From Paenibacillus sp. R14(2021) (GTDB lineage Bacteria; Bacillota; Bacilli; Paenibacillales; Paenibacillaceae): 64,000 nt of DNA. The position numbers and the translations under genes are program-made. The notes below the pieces were generated by a model. That model made no database searches, was not told the origin of the DNA, and saw nothing but the letters and a program-made list of their open reading frames with translations. The stretch spans positions 2,108,001 to 2,172,000 of the forward strand of contig NZ_CP080269.1 in assembly GCF_019431355.1 (NCBI RefSeq). The letters run 5' to 3'. Below are positions 32,373 to 39,672 of this stretch, one piece after another (position 1 is the stretch's first letter; each line of letters begins with the position of its first letter).

Positions 32373-32989
32373 TCCGGCTCCCTCTCTTTCCTCAGAGCAT
32401 ACAATAATAGAATGACAAGTGAAACAAAAAAACCAATCAAGCTGCCTACCACGTTCAAGAAGTACATCATAACGCCCAGAAAAACCATGAACGCGATAAT
32501 CATAACAAAAACAAGCATGTGCTCCCATTCAAAACGAAGCTTCTCGAAATCTTTCGTATAGCCGTAGCCCTGCTTATATATAAACCAACCGACGAAAGTG
32601 CCGATTACTCCTGTCAACAGCTGCACGAGATGCGCCTTGGAGGGATTGGTTTGAATAATCTGCATCGAGAAGAGTGAATTGATAAGCGTCGCTTGGATGA
32701 GTATGAACCCCGCATATCCGACTGCGGTCATAATCAATGCTCCGATCAACGGAATTCGCGCGATGATCTTTAAGAAGAGTACGGTGATAATCAAATTGAC
32801 GATAGGCGCTATGTAGGATAAAGATGCAATTTCTTCTCTTGTCAGGAAGTTTTGAAGATTAATAAGCTCGATGATCACAAGCGAATGCCAGATGAAACGC
32901 CTGAAGTCGTATCTAAAAATATAAAGCGCCATCGCATAAATCGCCAAGCCTTCCAGCGTTGAAAAAAACATAAAGGAAAAGAAACTCAA
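32369..32989 (-). CDS. Kinase-less AgrC-like membrane protein
   Basis: Protein of about 206 residues with six to seven membrane helices and a short basic C-terminal tail (YALRKEREPD). The opening FMFFSTLEGLAIYAMALYIF, then RYDFRRFIWHS, resembles the N-terminal sensor domain of AgrC-type kinases. No histidine-kinase domain follows. The start is uncertain: a TTG at 32989 has GGTGG 4 bases upstream and puts the first helix at the N-terminus, whereas an ATG at 33061 would overlap the HTH gene by 23 bases. Coupled to agrB by a 4-base overlap. Likely receptor for the lactone peptide, by context. Confidence 0.75.
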   Translation of the reverse strand: MSFFSFMFFSTLEGLAIYAMALYIFRYDFRRFIWHSLVIIELINLQNFLTREEIASLSYIAPIVNLIITVLFLKIIARIPLIGALIMTAVGYAGFILIQATLINSLFSMQIIQTNPSKAHLVQLLTGVIGTFVGWFIYKQGYGYTKDFEKLRFEWEHMLVFVMIIAFMVFLGVMMYFLNVVGSLIGFFVSLVILLLYALRKEREPD

Positions 32990-33038
32990 GATTCCACCGT
33001 CCCGACAGAGTAAAGCTAATTTGTAGTAATCACGCGAG

Positions 33039-33371
33039 TCAATCGTTTTTCCGCCAATCATCGGATTTCACTTTATATTCAACGATATCCCGTTCCAGCC
33101 AGAAAGGCCTGGTACCGACAGTCACTGCGGGCTGCGGGAAAAATTTCGTTCGTTTCTTATGGTGCATGTTTCGGGAATCGATGCCGAGCCGTTCCGCCAC
33201 CTCCGTACTTCCAAGAAGCGCAGGCAGCTTCTGACCAGCCAATTCACTACGCAGATCTTCGATTTCCGTCACTAAATCAAGAACCAATCTTTCCGTTTCC
33301 CCACCCAGCTCTGCCGCTCTTTCCCGGTAGTCCTTCAGAGCCTTAATCAAACGATCACCTGCCTTGTCCAT
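33039..33371 (-). CDS. Excisionase/AlpA-like HTH protein with N-terminal coiled coil
   Basis: Protein of 110 residues. The N-terminal half is a predicted coiled coil (RLIKALKDYRERAAELGGET, VLDLVTEIEDLRSEL). The C-terminal half resembles AlpA/MerR-type winged HTHs: LGSTEVAERLGIDSRNMHHK, then FFPQPAVTVGTRPFWLERDI. First gene of the agr-like operon. It may be a DNA-binding output or autoregulator of the module. AGGTAAG precedes the ATG. Confidence 0.7.
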   Translation of the reverse strand: MDKAGDRLIKALKDYRERAAELGGETERLVLDLVTEIEDLRSELAGQKLPALLGSTEVAERLGIDSRNMHHKKRTKFFPQPAVTVGTRPFWLERDIVEYKVKSDDWRKND

Positions 33372-33384
33372 CTTACCTAAATTT

Positions 33385-33417
33385 AAGACATTCCCATATA
33401 TTAATCAAGACATTCCC
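33385..33417 (-). promoter_or_regulatory. Paired direct repeats upstream of the agr-like operon
   Basis: GGGAATGTCTT occurs twice on the minus strand (33407-33417 and 33385-33395), spaced 22 bases start to start, about two helical turns. LytTR regulators such as AgrA bind paired direct repeats about two turns apart. The -35/-10 assignment here is weak, consistent with activator dependence. Confidence 0.55.
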
Positions 33418-33447
33418 GTATAAAAAATGACGGATTTACTCAGATAA

Positions 33448-33492
33448 ACCAATTCCCCTCCGACCTCGGATTCAGGAAGGAGAGGAATTTAT
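33448..33492 (-). terminator. Possible terminator after the propeller gene
   Basis: Minus-strand stem AATTCCTCTCC / GGAGGGGAATT followed by a T-rich stretch. Confidence 0.55.
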
Positions 33493-33494
33493 GC

Positions 33495-34805
33495 CTATTT
33501 CTGCGGTTTAACATAAAATTGAAGAACAGGTTCCCAATTCCACTGTTCATAGAAATTGGTCCCCAGGTCGATTTTCTTAATCCAAGGCACGGCATGCAAG
33601 CCGCCCGAAGCAGCAGCCAACATGACATCGGCAGATTCACGATTCGATCGGACCCAAGATAAGGAAGACGCCGACAATGAAACGGGATTGTAATCCCCCC
33701 AGCCTGCGGCCGGCTTCGTGATCCGCCGCTGTCCTTCGCTTCCTGTATGGACAATTGTTAAAAATGGCCTCGATCTTAACTGCGGATTGCTGGACCATGC
33801 CTGCGCCTTAGCCCTTGAGACGATTATTTCCCGATTGCCGTACCATGCCAAGCTCTGATCCACGAACCCTGCCGGTGTATAGTTAACCTTTCGCAGTTCA
33901 GGAATGGCGGTTACGATCAATTGTTTATTCGAGACCGCCTCCCTTCCTATTCCGCCGATGTAGGCAAGCCGTTCGCTCGCCAATCGATCGCCAGCCGGAG
34001 ACCATTGAAACCATTGCTCGTTCTTAGCCATCTGGTCTAACGTAATTAACTGTTTACCGTCGGCGGACAGCACGCATAATGTGTTGCTATCCGCCGATAA
34101 GGAGGCTGTCGGCATCGCAAGAAATGCAATCCAGCGCCCTGAAGCCGACCACTTGAAACGGCTTGTTCCAACGACAATCAGTTCGTTGATCTGTTTGGGT
34201 AGCACGTGAAGCTGTTCGGATTGAACAGGATCGGCCGACCCGGGCTGCAGTAGAATGCGGCTGATCACGACAGGTGTCCAGCCGTCAGGAAGCAGCTCCG
34301 CCGCGGACGAGACAAGAAACCCGCTTCCGTCCGGCAGCCAGCTGAAGCTCCCTATAGCTGATGCAACCTCAATCGGCTCCGCCCCCTCTTCAACCCCGAC
34401 GACAAACAGCTTCTCCTCCTTGCTGTAAGCCAGCTGATTGTGAAGCGGCGACCATTGGAACTGTCTACCGCCGTCTGGGGCTGCCAGATGGCTCTTCCCC
34501 GATTGCCGCTCAAGCAGCCACAGCCCCCGCTCGTCTTCTCCGCGGGTATAGGCAATATAGCGGCCGTCCGAAGACCAAGCCGGATTACGAGCTGTGATTC
34601 CTGCTTCGGTTAGCTGGCGTTCTCGTTCGTTCGTTTTGTCCCATAACGCTCCGCCTCGAATGAAAGCCGCCTGTTCATCTGGATGAAAGCGAGGCTCCGC
34701 TTCGATTGCCGGTATCGACCCAATCTGAAAAACGCTGATTCCAATGATAATCGCCGCCAGCCGCATCCAACGGGCAGCGCGTTTATTGGTTTGCAAGAGT
34801 TTCAT
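33495..34805 (-). CDS. Exported TolB-like beta-propeller protein
   Basis: Protein of 436 residues with an N-terminal signal or anchor helix (RLAAIIIGISVFQIGSIPAI). Repeated blades follow the pattern W-S-x-D/A-G-x-x-I/L-A (NPAWSSDGRYIAYTR, FSWLPDGSGFLVSS, FKWSASGRWIAFLA, FQWSPAGDRLAS). Such propellers usually bind proteins or ligands outside the cell; no enzymatic motif is seen. AAGAGGC precedes the ATG. Confidence 0.78.
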   Translation of the reverse strand: MKLLQTNKRAARWMRLAAIIIGISVFQIGSIPAIEAEPRFHPDEQAAFIRGGALWDKTNERERQLTEAGITARNPAWSSDGRYIAYTRGEDERGLWLLERQSGKSHLAAPDGGRQFQWSPLHNQLAYSKEEKLFVVGVEEGAEPIEVASAIGSFSWLPDGSGFLVSSAAELLPDGWTPVVISRILLQPGSADPVQSEQLHVLPKQINELIVVGTSRFKWSASGRWIAFLAMPTASLSADSNTLCVLSADGKQLITLDQMAKNEQWFQWSPAGDRLASERLAYIGGIGREAVSNKQLIVTAIPELRKVNYTPAGFVDQSLAWYGNREIIVSRAKAQAWSSNPQLRSRPFLTIVHTGSEGQRRITKPAAGWGDYNPVSLSASSLSWVRSNRESADVMLAAASGGLHAVPWIKKIDLGTNFYEQWNWEPVLQFYVKPQK

Positions 34806-34968
34806 CGTGCGCCTCTTTCTGCAGGGCTGACTTGACCGCTGCGTCCATTTCCTAGTATGAGCGGGATTGTTCGTTATTATGGCGAGAAATTAGCTCTCAC
34901 GCCTGCCTGAGCGGCTTCATACGATATGGCATAGACTAAAGCCTACGACATGAAAGGCAGGGAACAAT

Positions 34969-35679
34969 GTGGCCCCCTCAACCATGAACTTCGCTTCGCC
35001 GACGGTTCAGTTTACGAGTGATTTGAAGAACAATCTGTTCTTTAAGAAAGACGCAAGAAATTATATTAACGTACTTAACATCAACCAATTAAATACACTC
35101 GGCAATTACTCATTGCTCGATGTTTTCTTAAGCGCGGGCAGCCTCGTCGAACCGCATTATCATCCGAACTGCTCCGAGCTTATTTACTGCATTTCTGGAG
35201 CCGGCGTCGTGTCCATCCTTAATCCGTTTACCAATCAGCTGACGCATTTCCCTGCAAAGCCCGGGCAAGTCGTGAACGTCCCGCAAGGCTGGTGGCATTA
35301 TGATATCGCCACGGTTGACCATACCCATTTCCTAGCCATTTTCGATGCGCAGGTAGCGAATGTGATTTTCGGTTCCGACATTCTCCGATTGACGCCCGCT
35401 AACGTATTTGCTTACGCCTATTGCCTGAACGAAGACAAAGTCGAGGATACGCTTGCCCCGATCCACGGCACTGTCATTATTAGTCCGCCCGCCGAATGCA
35501 AACCCGCCTCAGTCGCCGGTGCGTCAACAGCTGCGCCAGCGAAGTCATACAGCATGAGCGCCGCCGTCGGCTACCAGCAGCGCCATTCGACGCCGAGCAG
35601 CTACCCCCAGCAAACACCGGTAATTGGTAATGGCTGGGATTACAGTTACCGAAATGAATGGAAGAGTACAACCGAATAA
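34969..35679 (+). CDS. Cupin domain protein (spherulin / oxalate-decarboxylase-like)
   Basis: Protein of 236 residues. A single cupin: motif 1 VEPHYHPNCSELIYCISGAG and motif 2 GQVVNVPQGWWHYDIA, giving two His, Glu and a late His as likely metal ligands. The C-terminal ~60 residues are low complexity, rich in Ser, Gln, Tyr and Pro. No signal peptide is present. The start is a GTG with CAGGGAA upstream; the overlapping ATG two bases earlier runs into a stop after six codons. Confidence 0.82.
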   Translation: MAPSTMNFASPTVQFTSDLKNNLFFKKDARNYINVLNINQLNTLGNYSLLDVFLSAGSLVEPHYHPNCSELIYCISGAGVVSILNPFTNQLTHFPAKPGQVVNVPQGWWHYDIATVDHTHFLAIFDAQVANVIFGSDILRLTPANVFAYAYCLNEDKVEDTLAPIHGTVIISPPAECKPASVAGASTAAPAKSYSMSAAVGYQQRHSTPSSYPQQTPVIGNGWDYSYRNEWKSTTE

Positions 35680-35698
35680 TAGATCTTGTTATACAAAA

Positions 35699-35724
35699 TG
35701 GCCCTCTTCTCAGAGGGCCGGCCA
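35699..35724 (-). terminator. Terminator between cupin and DUF2269 genes
   Basis: Stem GGCCCTC / GAGGGCC. The T-run (ATTTTG) is on the minus strand, fitting the DUF2269 gene; it may also help end the cupin transcript. Confidence 0.55.
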
Positions 35725-35784
35725 TTGGTAACTTGAATACAAACATGGTACAGCTTATGTTCGAAATTCAATTTTCAAGCAAGC

Positions 35785-36246
35785 TCAGAAGTTTTTCGAT
35801 ACCATGAAATACAAAATAACGAGCGGCAGCAGCGTAGCAGCAATGCCAAATATATCCCATAGTCTCGATGCGCGGCGGTAAGCGCTCGTAACTGCGCCCT
35901 TCTCGACCGAAGCAGCACTGTGGCGGATCATCGCCCGCTGCAACGGGATAAGCAGCGTCAGCCAGATCAAGCCCGTAACGGCAAACAATAGCAGCGAAAC
36001 TGTCAGCCAATTCAAACCATACATGGGCAGCTTGGCTTGGACCGCCATGGACACACCGGAAACGATAATGAGCAGCAAGCCTGGAACCGTGAAGACATAA
36101 TCCGCGACCATGACATTTCGGACGGTACTGTGAATGACCGTCGGATTCTTCCCGATTTCCGCACGCACCTTCCAGAAAGCCGCCGTAATGATATTGCCCA
36201 GAAACAGCAGCACGCCAATGAAATGAACAACTAGCCAACCCGTCAT
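35785..36246 (-). CDS. DUF2269-like integral membrane protein
   Basis: Protein of 153 residues with four membrane helices (LVVHFIGVLLFLGNIITAAF, VPGLLLIIVSGVSMAV, SLLLFAVTGLIWLTLLIPL, IAATLLPLVILYFMV). It matches the DUF2269 family. GGGGGAC lies 8 bases before the ATG at 36246. The promoter carries the operator shared with the TetR gene at 27528, so expression is probably controlled by that regulator from 9 kb away. Confidence 0.8.
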   Translation of the reverse strand: MTGWLVVHFIGVLLFLGNIITAAFWKVRAEIGKNPTVIHSTVRNVMVADYVFTVPGLLLIIVSGVSMAVQAKLPMYGLNWLTVSLLLFAVTGLIWLTLLIPLQRAMIRHSAASVEKGAVTSAYRRASRLWDIFGIAATLLPLVILYFMVSKNF

Positions 36247-36309
36247 ATTCTTGTCCCCCTGTCGTTTCTCGATTCGGAATGTCACCTTTCAGATGTATCT
36301 ATTGCCTCC

Positions 36310-36338
36310 ATTGTACATACCGACCAGCGGTTTGTAAA
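36310..36338 (-). promoter_or_regulatory. DUF2269 promoter with TetR-type operator
   Basis: Minus strand: -35 TTTACA (36333-36338), 17-base spacer, -10 TACAAT (36310-36315). The spacer AACCGCTGGTCGGTATG is part of a palindrome of form ACAAACCG...CGGTATGT and matches the TetR gene promoter at 27561-27589. Confidence 0.7.
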
Positions 36339-36433
36339 TACCCTATTGAAATGTTTACCACTGCCGCAGCCTCTGCCATCCTGCGATTCAGGAAACACTA
36401 GCGTTACTTCTTCATTCCTGGAGGTTTACGCCC

Positions 36434-36835
36434 GTGTATTTGGACAAAATCAATCGGCAATGGTCCGCCTTCATGGCAGCCGCCGGCCCTTTTCCTTTCG
36501 TTCAAATTACCAATACCACTCGTATCGTCCCTTTCGATGGCGCGTATATGCTTGAATTTGAGCGAAACGGCATAACGTATCATTTCTATTCTATTCCGGG
36601 GGAAGCCCATCATGAGCTGCGCGTGCTGGAGCCCGCTTACCCGATGACGCAGCTTGAAGCCGCGTTCGGCATGCCGTCTTATGAAGCGAACGCATTTCGC
36701 GAAGCCATAGATCACTTTATGCGCGAACACTACTTCGGGATTCAAACGTCCGTAGACGGCTCGCTCGGATTGGCATATGCGAAGCATTATATTTACAGCG
36801 TCCGCTTAAAGCGAAACCGTGCGGGGCAATATTAA
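36434..36835 (+). CDS. Unknown conserved protein
   Basis: Protein of 133 residues, soluble, mixed alpha/beta. It includes INRQWSAFMAAAGPFPFVQI, FERNGITYHFYSIPGEAHHE and a C-terminal KHYIYSVRLKRNRAGQY. I recognise no domain. The start is a GTG with GGAGG 9 bases upstream. It is monocistronic, followed by a hairpin near 36880. Confidence 0.7.
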   Translation: MYLDKINRQWSAFMAAAGPFPFVQITNTTRIVPFDGAYMLEFERNGITYHFYSIPGEAHHELRVLEPAYPMTQLEAAFGMPSYEANAFREAIDHFMREHYFGIQTSVDGSLGLAYAKHYIYSVRLKRNRAGQY

Positions 36836-36879
36836 TGCGGCCTGCAGTTGCTCTCATTTCGATTGCCAGCATCACACAC

Positions 36880-36916
36880 TAAGAAGGAGCGGCCCGCTAA
36901 GGGCTGCTCCTCTTCC
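36880..36916 (+). terminator. Terminator hairpin
   Basis: Stem AGGAGCGGCCC / GGGCTGCTCCT followed by a C/T-rich stretch, after the unknown gene ending at 36835. Confidence 0.65.
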
Positions 36917-37055
36917 TCACTGCTATTACCCTCAAGCAATTCCGAATCCTTGACAACTGGGTTCGGCGCCATCTCTTGACATAGGCGCAAGAACGACGCG
37001 GTATCTGAGCGGTAGGTTAGTTTATTGCGGAACGGTCATGATTGTTTAATACCGC

Positions 37056-38042
37056 TTAGACGTTGAATTTCAATCCGGTAAGCTGCTCGCTTATATGCCA
37101 GAGCCGCTCTGCCTGCTCTGCATCGGTCGCCCAAGAAAATACGCCCGGCGAGTAGAAATTCTCTGTCGGTACGGCGATGTCCGCGTTCTCGCAGTATACG
37201 CCGCCCATACCATCCAGTTGACGGTTGGCTGCGCACCATACGATTGTTGCCGCTCCTTCTTCGACGGTTTTGAACTCGTCGTTGAATTCGGCAAATGCCC
37301 GTTCCCCTTGCTCGTTCAACGCACCCATGGCACGCATCTCATCGTCGGACAAGTTCCGCGACAAATCCGTTACGATAGAGCCAGGGTGAACGGAGAAGCT
37401 TCGAACGCCATGCGCTCTTCCCCGCTTGTCCATTGCTACGGCAAACAAGGCATTGGCCGTCTTGGACTGGCCGTATGCAACCCACTTGTCATAGGGACGG
37501 CTCTCAAAGTTCAGGTCTTCAAAATCGATGCCGCTGATTTGATGTCCGCGCGAAGAGACAGCAACGATTCTTGCGCCACTCGCGCCTTTCAATGCCGGCC
37601 AGAGCAGTGCCGCTAGTTGGAAATGTCCCAGATGGTTCGTGGACAGCTGAGATTCATAGCCGCGCGAATCTCTGCCGAGCGGATTCGCCATAGTCCCCGC
37701 GGCATGGATCAGCATATGCAAAGGCCGCTTTGAGTCCAGGAAACGATTGGCGAAGGCAGTGATCGATGCCGGATCCATGAGGTCCATGCTTTCAAGCTCG
37801 ATGCCGCGAATAGCGCTCAAAGCCGCTTGGGCCTTCTCAAGCGTTCGAGCAGGAACAATGACCGTTGCTCCCGCAGAAGCCAGAACTTTGGCCGTTTCGA
37901 GGCCGAGACCGGAATAACCTCCGGTAATGATTGCAATCTTGCCGGTCAGATCTTGTGCGCCCAGCGCCTCCTGCGCTGTTGTTCTGGGTCCAAAACCCGA
38001 CGAGATGGGCAGTTGAGCTGTTGGTTGGCTTAGGTTTGTCAT
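37056..38042 (-). CDS. Short-chain dehydrogenase/reductase, copy A
   Basis: Protein of 328 residues. Cofactor site TGGYSGLG, NNAG-equivalent HAAGTMA, and catalytic VSSRGHQ with YGQSK (Tyr-x3-Lys). It most resembles the oxidoreductase/retinol-dehydrogenase-like SDRs with NADP preference. GGAGG lies 8 bases before the ATG at 38042. It is the third gene of the MerR-SDR-SDR operon and a clear paralogue of copy B. Confidence 0.9.
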   Translation of the reverse strand: MTNLSQPTAQLPISSGFGPRTTAQEALGAQDLTGKIAIITGGYSGLGLETAKVLASAGATVIVPARTLEKAQAALSAIRGIELESMDLMDPASITAFANRFLDSKRPLHMLIHAAGTMANPLGRDSRGYESQLSTNHLGHFQLAALLWPALKGASGARIVAVSSRGHQISGIDFEDLNFESRPYDKWVAYGQSKTANALFAVAMDKRGRAHGVRSFSVHPGSIVTDLSRNLSDDEMRAMGALNEQGERAFAEFNDEFKTVEEGAATIVWCAANRQLDGMGGVYCENADIAVPTENFYSPGVFSWATDAEQAERLWHISEQLTGLKFNV

Positions 38043-38073
38043 GATCAACCTCCACTGTCAATTCATTATCCTA

Positions 38074-39069
38074 TTACAAAAATTTCACGCCGGTCATTTC
38101 CTCGCTCAGCCGCCACAATCGGCTTGCCAGGTCAGGATCTGTCGCCCAGGGCGATACGCCGCCGCCCTGCGGCTCATCCGCAGATACGGGCCCTGCGATA
38201 TCGACATCCTCGCAATACACGCCGCCGCGTCCATCCAGCTGCATGTTTGCCGCGCACCATACGCTGGTTGCAGCTCCCTGCTCGACCGTCTTGAATTCGC
38301 GCCTATTATCGAACGCGGTGCGGCGCCCTTGTTCGTCCAGCGCGCCCATTGCGCGCATCTCGTCATCCGACAAATGACGGCTCAAGTCCGTCACGATGAC
38401 GCCGGGATGAACCGAGAACGCGCGAACGCCGAAGGCATAACCGCGCCGGTCCAGCTCGACCGCAAACAACGCGTTCGCCGACTTGGATTGACCGTAGGCG
38501 AGCCATTTCTCATAAACCCGACGTTCAAAGTTCGGATCCTCCAAATCAACGCCGCCAAAGCGGAGCGCGCGCGAAGAAACGGACACGACGCGGGCCGCAC
38601 CAGCCTGCTTCAGAGCAGGCCAGAGTCTAGCCGTCAATTGAAAATGTCCTAGATGATTGACCGCAAACTGCGATTCATAGCCGCGGACGTCCTTGACGAA
38701 GGGAACAGCCATGATGCCTGCTCCGTTCACGAGGATATCAAGCGGTCTCCCCGATTTCATAAAACGCGCCGCGAAGGCATCAATCGAAGAGGGATCCAGG
38801 AGATCCATCGACTCCAGCTCTACTCGCGGAATACCTGCTAATGCCTCTGCTGCCTTGTCCGGCGTGCGCGCAGGCACGATGACCGCCGCACCGGCTTCAG
38901 CCAGAACACGGACCGTCTCAAGACCAAGACCGGAATAGCCTCCGGTTACGATGGCGGTTCTTCCGTGCAAGTCCCTTCCTCCTAGCGCTTCCCGCGCTGT
39001 TGTTTCTTTCCCATAGCCCGATGGAATGGGGGCTTGCAATGTCGTTTCATATGATCTCGTATGCGGCAC
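38074..39069 (-). CDS. Short-chain dehydrogenase/reductase, copy B
   Basis: Protein of 331 residues with TGGYSGLG, NGAGIMA, VSSRALR and YGQSK. It aligns with copy A from end to end with long shared stretches (GYSGLGLETVRVLAEAGA against GYSGLGLETAKVLASAGA), so the pair arose by tandem duplication. GTG start with GGAGGAGG upstream. It lies between the MerR gene (14 bases upstream) and copy A (31 bases downstream). Confidence 0.9.
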   Translation of the reverse strand: MPHTRSYETTLQAPIPSGYGKETTAREALGGRDLHGRTAIVTGGYSGLGLETVRVLAEAGAAVIVPARTPDKAAEALAGIPRVELESMDLLDPSSIDAFAARFMKSGRPLDILVNGAGIMAVPFVKDVRGYESQFAVNHLGHFQLTARLWPALKQAGAARVVSVSSRALRFGGVDLEDPNFERRVYEKWLAYGQSKSANALFAVELDRRGYAFGVRAFSVHPGVIVTDLSRHLSDDEMRAMGALDEQGRRTAFDNRREFKTVEQGAATSVWCAANMQLDGRGGVYCEDVDIAGPVSADEPQGGGVSPWATDPDLASRLWRLSEEMTGVKFL

Positions 39070-39083
39070 GATACCCCTCCTCC

Positions 39084-39452
39084 TTACTCCTTCTTATTGA
39101 TTAACGTCTGGAAATTGCCCAGCTTGTAAACCAGCGTCTCTAGCGAGCTGTTCAGATCCTTGATTTCCTGCTCGATTCTGAGCTTATGCTCATGCAGCAC
39201 GCCGTAACAGGCTTCGAATTGCCCCTCATTATAGCAGCGGATGTACCGCTCGATTTCCTTCAGCGGCATTTGCGTCCTTTTCAGATGCGTAATGAACGTG
39301 AACCGGTTGAGATCTGACTGCGAATACACCCGGCGCCCGTTCTCCTTGCGCTGAATGGCAGGCAGTACGCCAATCTTCTCGTAATAACGGATAACATCAA
39401 TGCTGAGACCCGTTTTCTCGGAAATATCCGCGATTGCATAGGTATGTTCCAC
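39084..39452 (-). CDS. MerR family transcriptional regulator
   Basis: Protein of 122 residues. N-terminal HTH YAIADISEKTGLSIDVIRYY and wing GVLPAIQRKENGRRVYSQSD, followed by a dimerisation coiled coil (HEHKLRIEQEIKDLNSSLET). It belongs to the short MerR class that senses aldehydes or other electrophiles (AdhR/NmlR type), here without the conserved Cys near the wing. It heads the operon with two SDRs. GTG start with GGAGG 7 bases upstream. Confidence 0.9.
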   Translation of the reverse strand: MEHTYAIADISEKTGLSIDVIRYYEKIGVLPAIQRKENGRRVYSQSDLNRFTFITHLKRTQMPLKEIERYIRCYNEGQFEACYGVLHEHKLRIEQEIKDLNSSLETLVYKLGNFQTLINKKE

Positions 39453-39504
39453 GATTGACCTCCTCGTCCCGGATAACCATTCGCGCTGCGGCCTTGCAGA
39501 ACGT

Positions 39505-39535
39505 ATCGTACAACCTGAACTATACTTCAGGTCAA
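39505..39535 (-). promoter_or_regulatory. MerR-type promoter (19-bp spacer) with operator
   Basis: Minus strand: -35 TTGACC (39530-39535), 19-base spacer, -10 TACGAT (39505-39510). The spacer contains ACCTGAAGTATAGTTCAGGT, a perfect 7-bp inverted repeat. The long spacer and centred palindrome are diagnostic of MerR-activated promoters. Confidence 0.85.
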
Positions 39536-39610
39536 GCCGCCCGCTGATTGTTAATCCTTGTCATTTGAGCAGCCGGCAAACAGTTCGCCCAAAATTTTCT
39601 TAAAACCATC

Positions 39611-39636
39611 AAACCGCCTGCGGCTTTTGTTCGTTA
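39611..39636 (+). promoter_or_regulatory. ECF-type promoter upstream of the copper-protein operon
   Basis: AAACC (39611-39615), 16-base spacer, CGTTA (39632-39636). This fits the AAC-N16/17-CGT pattern of ECF sigma factors. The operon it precedes encodes its own ECF sigma factor, so autoregulation is likely. Confidence 0.6.
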
Positions 39637-39672
39637 CCTCTAAAGGATGACCCATTACAAGGAGGAACGAAC

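Noticed and set aside
33039-33371. The excisionase-like HTH as evidence of a mobile element around the agr-like genes
   Set aside because: No integrase, transposase or flanking repeats are visible; the gene is coupled to the operon.
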